In this document: in pieces, positions 55,643 through 64,000 of the stretch
Layout: each line of letters starts with the position of its first letter
How positions within the stretch are numbered: the first letter of the stretch is position 1
Assembly (NCBI GenBank): GCA_030267565.1
Contig: BRXU01000010.1
Coordinates: forward strand, 1,298,501 to 1,362,500
Length of the DNA: 64,000 nt
From: Pleodorina starrii
Taxonomy: Eukaryota; Chlorophyta; Chlorophyceae; Chlamydomonadales; Volvocaceae
Reading direction: 5' to 3'
Notes under the pieces: model-generated
Told to the model about the DNA's origin: nothing
The model's input: only the letters and a program-made list of their open reading frames with translations
Database searches by the model: none
Position numbers and translations under genes: made by a program

Positions 55643-55978
55643 TGACGTATATTAATGTGTAAGGGGCGCTGTACGACAATCCGAACCAAATCCGAATGTA
55701 CTACAGACCTTTGGAAGCCAGCAGGGTAGACGGAAATTATTTCTTTCTGGAACGACCTTCCTCTACTGATGTACGTACTGATTTTGTAACTACTGAAAAG
55801 ACTCGGAGCGTGCGCTTACTTCGAGTCGTGCTGCTCGACATTCGCCCTCTGGATACTGATACAAGCTGCCCGCCGAACCGCAAGTGCATTTAGGCGAGCG
55901 AACCAACATTTGGGATGGTCAGCTGGCATTTTACGTCAACCCATCCTACACATATATTTACACCAAGGACAGGGAGGC
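55643..55978. repeat. Right copy of the 333/336-bp direct repeat
   Basis: Matches 51865-52197 and ends at the same GACAGGGAGGC. The small differences (for example GGAAATTATTTC against GGATATTTC) show the two have begun to diverge. Confidence 0.9.
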
Positions 55979-56112
55979 CGTGCCCTGATAAGCGAGTCAT
56001 CCAAATTGCATTGGACTTACGGCCACAGGTCGCGCGATGATACAGCCAAAGCCGTCCAGAATTTACGTCAGATTTATTATTAGGGCTAACTAACTGAGAA
56101 CACAGCCACAAC

Positions 56113-56826
56113 GACGGAAGAACCACGGGTCACAGCCCGCACCGGAAAGTGCTTACTTGAAAACCAGCCGCCATAGTTACTCGCCTCGTCTCGGGCAACT
56201 GATGGCGCACTGGACCTGATCATTAAGCTGACCAGTTCGCTTGTAGTGATAGGGCTCGCGACGTTTCGGCTTCCAAAATGCGTCCCTGATCGCGCATTGA
56301 CGTCAAGGCAGACGGCACGCAAAGCAGCGCTCGCTTGAGAGCAGACCCGAACAGAGACCGTTCTCCGTTTCCTTGCCGGCACTTCTCAAGGCAATTTTTC
56401 GTCCAATCGTCCACTGTTTACGGCGCCACTTATAGGGATGCGTCAGAGGTACTACAACGAATCTCCAGATATTCATGGCCGTACCTTCGGCAAACCCCCA
56501 ATCAAACAGGATACCTTCTGACAGCATAATCCAAGGCTGCCAAAACAACTTAAGACCGCAAAGTTGAACGCTAGTCCAAGATCAGGGACCGACGAAGGTG
56601 AGCTTACAGCCGCGACACATTTGCGGCCGTCCGTTACCGCCGAGGACAATTGCGTCACTTTCCTGCGTGCAGCGTTTGACACTTTGTCGTCTTCGCAAAT
56701 CGAACTTCGTTATCCCTTCCAAGGCCTTCCGAGACGGGAATAGTTGTCGGAGAACACTCTTGCAACGTCCTTGGCCCGCCGCTGCCGCCGCCGCCAGCGC
56801 CCAGCACGCGGGAGTTCGAGCCGACG
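56113..56826 (+). promoter_or_regulatory. Upstream region of gene 4, homologous to that of gene 2
   Basis: Co-duplicated with the gene; see 13049-13777. Comparing the two copies would mark the conserved promoter segments. None is named here. Confidence 0.5.
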
Positions 56827-59800
56827 ATGGCGAAGCACCGCAAGCGACAAAAGGCCTGGAATCCTCGTGGCGTATCTGTCCCGCCCGAAACAGTGCAAGA
56901 GGCAGGGGTCAAAATCGCCATGTCGGCGCCTCTGCCGCCAGGGCTGGTGTCGCGCCTCGTGCTCGCGACGCTGCCGCTCTCCGCCGCGGTCCTTCGCCGC
57001 GGCCCGCCCGCGCTTCTGACTCTCTCCAAGGCCGTGCTACGGCCTCTGCTGGCCGGTATCTGGCCGCAGCAGCTGCCCTTCGGCCGCACCGTCCGACGCG
57101 TCAGCGCCGAAGGCGCGGCTGCCGACAGCAGCGGCTCCGACCGGCAACTGCTGACGTCGCTGCCGCAGCTGGCGGTGATGCTGTGGCCCCTGCTGCTTTA
57201 TGTACTGTTGCATCGCGCCACATCACGCGTCTGCCTCCGCTCGAGCCAAGGCAGGAGGCAGCCGTCATCCCCTTCCTCCGGGCCGCTACGCCGCCGCCGC
57301 CGCGCTGAGGTTCCGTGTCCACTGCAACAGCCGCAGCAGAGTAGCGACCTCATTTGCGAACACTACGACGGCGCTGGCGCCAGCGGCGGCCTTCGCATCG
57401 CGCTAGGTGTGCTGCGCGCCGCGGCGGTGGCGCACTGCCTCGTGGTGGTCGCGGCTCTGACTTGCGGCGCGCTGGGTGTCGAGGCGCCCGGCTGCCTGCT
57501 GATCCACACGGCTGTGCAGTGGCACTCGCTGCTTCTGCTGCAGGCAGTGCTGGTGGCGGCCATGGCGCTCATGCGGCCGAACAAGGTGAGGGGAGGGGGT
57601 CGCGGCCCGTTTGCAGTTGGCACGTCCGCTACCAAATTTGTTGGCTGTGACTGGGCGCGGTTAACAACCCGCGACCGTACCCCAGCACGTCTGCGCGAAT
57701 CACGTGCGAACAGCACTCCGTGCGATAAGCTTCCCCCGCCCCCTGCCTCTCGTTCTCAAAATCCCAACTGGCGACCTTTCCTCTCCTGGCAAAAACCTTG
57801 CTACATCTCCAAACGCTGGGTATGGCGCTTGAAATGCTGCAGGGTGCGTCACGCGCCGCCCTCGCTGCCGCGCCCTCGACTGCCCCCGATCTTCCAACTG
57901 CCGTACACGCTTTGCTGGGCATCGGCTCCGCCTGGCTGGCGCTGCGGCTGGCTCTCACCGCCACCGCCCTGGCCTTTGCCGCTGTCAAGCCCGGTTGGGA
58001 CATTGTGCCCAAGACCATGCAGTTATCGCCACCGGCCGCAGTAACGGATGGCTACGGCCCGCTTGGTGCGCTGCTGCAGCCGCTGCTTCCCCCGGGCTAC
58101 GGCCCTGGTGCGGATCTGCGGGTGGCGGCGGCGGGCGGCATCCTGGCAGTGGCGCTGCACTGGGTGGTGCTGCGCGCGGCGCTGGCCGCGGCGCTGTGGG
58201 GGCTGCTGTCCACGTCGGGCCCAAAGGTTCAGGAGGTTCAAGTAAGTGGATGGGCTGGATGCGCGGGACCTCATTCTTCCGATGGGTACTTGTTTAAAAA
58301 GCATGCCTACAGTGCGTCAAGACGGGAAGCATAGACACTGTAGGAAATAACAAGGCAGGGAGAGCAGGTGTGGTGGCGAGCGAGAATGGGGTAGGTCCAG
58401 GCCAGCGGTGTGCTTGATTCACCTGTTTGAAAGGGACCGAGAGACGTACAGAAGGTTTAGCTAAGAAAGACTCTGGAGAGTAGGGGACTTCATTCGCGCG
58501 GTGCCTTGTGCGGGCAGCATGCCAAGGTGTCCCGGGAAACGTTCCGTCCGTCCGTTCCCCTCTCGCAGGGGGCATTTCCTTCGCTCTGGCAGGACTTCAT
58601 GGCGGTGTTTCTGAAGCTGATGACACTTGGCAGGTGATACAATGCGATGACGTTGCTCGGCGGGTGCCAAGGGGAAACGGGGAAGCCTTCGGGGACGGGT
58701 GTTGGCGAGGTCAACTGGCTTTAAGCCTCTGGCGCTGTTATTCTTTCAGATGCCATATGTTGGAAGTCTATAAACAGTCCCATAGTTCCAAGCGACTTCT
58801 ATGGCTCAATGGACAGAAAGTTGAGCTCGGTCGGCAGTCGGTCGGTCACACAGCCCGGGGTGCGATGCACAAGCGAATCGAGTCTTTGCGTTTCAGGGCA
58901 GGGTTATTGTGGACTGTTTGGAACAGTGCAACGTGCCAACGTCTGCTGCGTAACAGGAAAAACACTGGATCCAGGATCCACAGGTCTTTTCCTTCCTTTT
59001 CTCCTGACCTTGCTCCTTTGTCTTCTTTGCCTGCTTAGCTAGAACTGCTCTTGCCTGCTTAAATGCGTATGACATGCACGTCGCAGCCAGTCTGCGGTAT
59101 AAGATGCATAGAGCGAGCTTCAAGGTCATCGATATGTTTGACTCAACAGCTGTACACCGCAAAACCTTCTTGCTCCCCTGCCGCAAGCACCAAGCAGATT
59201 CCGCCTGGCGATCAGTGCGGCTAGCCAGCCGAGCCCAGCATCCCACGCAGCCAAGGAGGGTGAGTCTAGACGGCATCTTGTTTCTGCCGGCAAGCGTGCT
59301 TGTGTTTGTGCACGGGCGCCGGGTGTGCTGCACGGGCGCCATCTTATCTTGGTCGGCCGCCTGTCGACTTGCGCTGCTCTGGCTTAGGCGGGCCGGACTC
59401 CTTCGTTCGTTGTGGGAAAGAGGCCGGGGACCATGTTAACAGGAGGTTTTGAGTACAGGGTCCTCTTTCGGGATGCCGTGGTATGCCCTAAACAACCCCA
59501 GGCCGGCGTCATGCTGGCGGCAGCTGCAGCACCGTCGTCGGAAGCCAGGATGCTTCGACATCCGCCCACAGCAGTGATCCCACCGGAGGTGCTGCCATCC
59601 GTGCCTCCAGGTGGGTTAGGTTCTATGGAAGGAAGGTCGTCTTTGTTTTTCTTTGCCCCCCCGGCGGCTTAAGATGCTCCAAAGACAGGCCTGCACGGGG
59701 ATCCAGTTCGGTTTGCTTCATAGTTGTTACCGCGCTTTTTGGAGAGGCCGAAATCGGTTTGTGAAAAGGGCTTGCATGTTCCTATATTGCCGAGGATCCA

Positions 59801-62800
59801 CAACCATCGGCCTCTACAATTCTTAGCTTAACCCAGGGAAATGTGGAAAGAGCGAGTGGGCTGAGGTATCCCCCGCCTTCAAAACGGGCCACTCCCTGCT
59901 GCGCTACGACCTAATCACGGAGTCGCTAATCCAACTCACACTCGAGGTCACTCCGAAACTGCTACCCCCTGCCCGCTGCGGCTGTCTCCCTCTCTGCGCC
60001 CGTCCTGGTGAGAAGGCGCCTGGGAATCAGCAGCGGCCGCACCCCAAGTGACTCAAGTCGACCGGCTTCCCCGCCACCATCGTTGCCGTCGATTAGAAGC
60101 CCTGCGGCCTGGGTGGCCCCCTCTTCCTCCGGCGGAGCAGCAGAGCGGACAGCTGCCGGCCCTCCTGCTGGCCCGCTGCGGATTGGCAAATCGCGCTTTT
60201 CCATGTCGGCGCCGGCGTTTTCGACTCTGTCGGAAGACCCCAAACGCCCGCCGAGTCGCCAGGGAGGCGGCCACGACCAGCAGGAGCTTCAGCCGCTTCA
60301 GCCGCCGCTGGCTGGTCTGATTAGGGGGTCGTCCGCGCCAGTCGGCCGGAGCATCTCAGTTGGGGTCGCTGACGACGCCCCGGAGCGCACCTTCCTCGTA
60401 GTCAGCTTCGACTCGAGTGTGGAGCCAACCGGCGAGGGCCAGAGGGAAGGGCCAGAGTTCGCCTCGACTCGAGCGTGGAGCCAACCGGCGAGGGCCAGAG
60501 GGAAGGCGCGACCCCAGCCGCAGTCGGCTGTCATGGAGCTGCTGGGTGGACTGATCGAGACAACAGCAGCACCGTCGATGCTGATGCTTGTGCGGCCGGC
60601 ACCAGCGCGGCAGCTGCGCCGCCGTCCTTGCTGTACACGTCTCGCATGCAGGATGTCGCCGTTACGTACAAGGTACGGCACTGCTACGGGCGTCGCGATG
60701 GAAATGGGTTTCTTTGGTTCAGGGGTTCGGCTGCGTGTCAGTGGTTACAAATACGGTGTTTTGCGTCTCTTGTGGGAAGCTGTCTATCCCTGTTCGGGCG
60801 TCTCGAGCTTCTTGGTGCGCGGGCACGACGACGGGCTGGCGCGTGGCGAATTCGGGTTTCCGATCTGTTGCCAAACCGGTTTGTAACAGGAAGACGGTAA
60901 CTTGCTGGCTGGGGTGCGGGTATGCGTTGCGCCTAAATTACTAGCTGTCAGTCTTAAGCTGGCACAAACCAGCACAGGTGTCGCGATGGCCATGGACTCG
61001 ACTTTGATGGGCGCCACGTTTCAATCTCGCCATAACTAGTATGCACTGCAAGGATGTGCATTTACGAGCAGTCCGAGCTCACTGTGCCTCTAATCCACGT
61101 CCCGCAATACCGCATCGCAGATGGAGCCCCCGCATGGCATGTCGTACGAGCGCGCGGTCGAGGTTCTGACCGCCGGGGCAGCCCCGGCGGTGGAGGCCAT
61201 CATGAATGGCAGGGGGGTGCCGCAGACCGCGGGAGGTGCGGCCGCGGTGGCGGAGGCGCCGCAAGGCCCGGTTGCAGCTGCCGTCCATCCAGCCGTGGGA
61301 GGCAGTGGAGGCGCTTCGCCCAGCGGTGGTGGTAGCGGCGGCGGCACCGCGTCAGCCGATGCTGTGTCTGGCGGTCGTCGCTTCCCCTCGGGTCGGTGGC
61401 TGAGCTACATGACGGAGGTGCTTTGCCTGAGGGGCTGCGTGGAGCTGGTGCTGAGGCTGCAGGTGAGGGGACAAAGGGGAGGCTGGGTCAGAGGAAGGGC
61501 GGGGCGGCTTGGCCGGGGCGGAGAGCAGTGATACTTGGAGCGGGCTGCCAGCGGAGGGTACACGCGCGCCGTCGAGCATGTGGTGGTAAATCGGGCTCGA
61601 GAGTGTCATGGGCGAGTCAAAGTTGTGGACCAGGCAGCTTCGTACGATGGCCATTTCGCTTTGTTGCCTCCCGTGTACTCCATTGCAGTACATCAGAGGC
61701 GAGCTGGACGATGCCTTGCTGGCGGCGGCACTTGCGGCGTTAAAGCGCGAGATGGAGCAGCAGCTAGAGGAGGCCGCCGCAGCTGCGGAACCCACCGCCG
61801 AAGGGGCTGCTGCTGTCGCTGCTGCTGCTCCCGCGTTTCCCTCAGCCCCTGCCGGCACCTCTGCTGCCACACTCAGCCTGATGGCGCCCGCGGGCGCTGC
61901 TGCGGCTGGAGGTGCGGCGGGCGGTGGTGGTGAGGCCGGCGAGGGCGGCGGCGCTCTCGACGTCTTCTCTCATGAGGTGAATGTGGTCGTGTGTGGATGG
62001 CGCCCGCGCGTAGCCGTCCTCGCGCCGTCGCGTGGTTCTGCTTCGCTCGGCCTGCGGCCCTCTTCCACTCGGGTGACGGGCGTGTGGGACAAGTCGAACC
62101 GCAATGACGGTGTGCTTCGGTCGGTTGCGGGCCAAGGCCCTCGGCCCGCTGTCATCTGCAACTGTCTCCGGCTAGATATTAAGTACAAACCTAACTTTCC
62201 TCTTCACCCTGGCGGTCGCGATCGGATGAAGGGGCCTGCAACCGTGAGCGCGGTGCCTGCGGTCTGGTGGACATGGCATTGGGCGGCCAACGGTACAGCC
62301 CCCGTCTGCATCCTGCGTCTGGCCGCTTCCTCCCGCCTTCCCCCTTCGAGCCCTCGCCGCCTTGCGAGCCTCACCTCACCATCGACGCCCCTCCGTGGTT
62401 TCACCTCATGAATGGCCCCCACACGCCTACATCGCATCTGGCGCGGACGGAATCGTCGTTGCTACAGCTCCGCGGCAGTCCGGTTACAGCCTCCAGCGCC
62501 ACCGCGGCCGCGTCCGCCGTGGCCTCGGCAGCTCCCGGTGCAGCTGCACGGACGGAGGTCCCAGCTGCAGTCGCCACACCCGACGACGCAGGCAACGTTG
62601 CTACGGGCATCAGCGTCTCGGAGCCAGCGGCTCGGGCGGTCCAGCTGATTGCGCTCCTGGAGCCGCCAGTGGTTCGCCTGACCGCCGGTCGCGGCGGTGG
62701 TGGCGGCGGTGAGGATGGCGGCACGGACGGAGCGGGAGGCAGCGATGACGAGGATTTTACCGCCGCCGCCGCCGGCGGCACTGGGGACGGCTTCGAAGCC

Positions 62801-64000
62801 GATGGCGGCAACGATGGTGTCGCGGGGACCAGCCGCCAAAGCGGCAGGGGCTCCCTGAGCACAACCGCGCGGCTGCATCTTTATATCCGAAACGGTGTGG
62901 ATGGTGATGAAGCTGCTGCTGCCGCTGGAGGCAGCGGATTTGCTGCCCGCACAGATGTCGCGAGTTTGGGCACAAATGCCACTACGGACAAAGCCACCGA
63001 GATGTCAGCAACAGGTGCTGCAGCAGCAGTTGCAACAAGATCGTCTTCTTCTCCGCTGCAGCCGCTGCAGGCCCCACCATCCTCTGTTGACGTGCGGGTG
63101 GTTGTGAAGCAGCACGGGTCGATGGTTGCAGAGGTGGAACGGCTCACGGTGGGCTACCCGAAGGGGGCAAGCGTCAGGTGGGTACTTGGCGGGACAGGCG
63201 GGGGAAGGGGCTAGGGATGGAAGAGGGGCGGCGGCCATTGATGAAAGAGAACGAAGGCAGGGTGACCCAAGCCGCACCGGCAACAGCACATGCGCATAAC
63301 AACAGCCTGATCGGCACGTGTGACGTTGCCGGGTCATGACGGCATTTCGCTTCCTCCCATGATCGCCTACGTAACCCACCTTACTGCCAACCCCCCTGTT
63401 TCATCCCATGCCCTCGCAGCCTCGACCTATCGGGTTTGAAAGAGGGCGACGCAGTGCTGGTGGTGCTGCCGTGCAGGCAGTCGCCCCGGCAGGAGGAGCA
63501 GTCGCAGGCGGCCAACACGACTTCACCCCTGAGCGGGTCAGTCCCCCACGTGCCCCCGCTCTACCTCCCCATCGCGGTGGTGCCTCCGGCGGTGGCGGAA
63601 GAGCTGTGCGGCCTGATGGACAAAATGGAGTACGAGGCCGCGGCTGCGCGTGAGCTGTTGTGCCCTGCAGGCACAGACAGTCCTTCAGATCCGTGTGCGG
63701 TGAATATCCGCGCGACATAGGGCCGCGGCGGCGCGTCTTTGTCTTATCACAGCACGGACTGTTTACTGCCTAGGCTTCTCCATTTACAAATGCAGCCGGG
63801 CGAACACTGCAGCTGCGCACTCCCAGTGTATGTTTGAGGGTCGGCTGGTCCCAGGCATGCCACCCCTGCTTGCCTCCGTGCCGCCCCCCGCGCCCTGTCC
63901 AGGCGGTCCTGCCCTGCTGTGTGAGCTGCTGTCCGACACCACCAGGGAGCTGCTGAGTCAGCTCCTCCGCGAGGGACCCACGGGCGGGGAGGAGGAGGAG
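56827..64000 (+). CDS. Gene 4 (5' part): family member closest to gene 2, with frame damage
   Basis: Exons: 56827-57585, 57843-58241, 58569-58633, 59198-59259, 59502-59610, 60016-60672, 61121-61462, 61689-61976, 62468-63177, 63420-63649 and 63813->64000. It shares start, hydrophobic segments and exon phases with gene 2, and it provides the transposon-free version of intron 3. Two defects: E6 carries a 43-bp repeat spaced by 13 bp (net 56 bp, not a multiple of three) that breaks the frame at about 60450; and E10 has lost about 295 bp covering the conserved HFSALVSD...LTATLRYVLQ core. A new GTGAGC donor at 63650 keeps phase 1 across the E10 loss. Unless the E6 repeat is spliced out or is an assembly error, the full-length protein cannot be made, so this may be a young pseudogene. 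The 3' exons lie beyond the window. Confidence 0.7.
60408..60506. repeat. 43-bp direct repeat inside E6 of gene 4
   Basis: Two copies (60408-60450 and 60464-60506) starting TCGACTCGAG(T/C)GTGGAGCC, separated by 13 bp. Gene 2 has a single copy. The 56-bp net gain shifts the reading frame by +2. Confidence 0.9.

Noticed and set aside
52308..55679. The LINE frame read as a complete 1123-aa protein starting at 55679
   Set aside because: The first dozen or so residues come from the flanking direct repeat; LINE sequence starts at about 55642, inside the endonuclease domain.

Overview
The window reads as nuclear DNA of a volvocine green alga (Volvox/Chlamydomonas type). Reasons: very high GC; Ala/Gly/Gln/His-rich coding sequence full of trinucleotide runs; many short exons joined by GT-AG introns; a TGTAA-type poly(A) signal after one gene; and an algal mix of chromovirus, TRIM, LINE, SINE-like and Tc1/mariner-like elements. 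No bacterial operon, rRNA gene, CRISPR array or genuine tRNA gene was seen. Species assignment is inference.

The backbone is a head-to-tail cluster of four paralogous genes, all on the + strand: gene 1 (its 3' part, <1-7834), gene 2 (13778-28104), gene 3 (about 44197-50058) and gene 4 (56827->64000, running off the window). Aligning the copies lets me reconstruct a 14-exon gene. Intron phases after E1 to E13 are 0,0,2,1,2,0,0,0,2,1,2,2,0 and hold wherever the copies can be compared. The product is a large protein of about 1140-1660 aa. It has hydrophobic membrane segments at both ends (E1-E2 and E12-E14) and conserved soluble modules (E6-E11) joined by low-complexity linkers. I do not recognise the family and assign no function. 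The copies differ in instructive ways: a GC-AG intron and a missing intron in gene 1, a stop codon that can be bypassed by a shifted acceptor in gene 2, no E1-E5 in gene 3, and a frameshifting duplication plus an exon deletion in gene 4.

Mobile DNA fills the gaps. Intron 3 of gene 2 holds a perfect-looking head-to-tail dimer of a 2285-bp Tc1/mariner-like element (16144-20713). It has a broken transposase and an intact antisense ORF for an RGG/acidic/polyQ protein. Between genes 2 and 3 lie a 71-bp minisatellite, a complete TRIM (30187-30666) and a chromodomain Ty3 element (30724-37757). The Ty3 element is interrupted by a second, inverted TRIM, and its 3' part was then tandemly duplicated (5215-bp period) to give LTR-gag-pol-LTR-pol-LTR. 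Between genes 3 and 4 lie a small minus-strand coiled-coil gene and a 5'-truncated LINE (52198-55642) flanked by direct repeats of about 335 bp.

A further minus-strand gene with a Cys-rich segment lies between genes 1 and 2. The remaining intergenic DNA shows no gene I can support. Exon borders were inferred by eye from splice consensus, phase and comparison among paralogs. No computation, search or transcript evidence was available.
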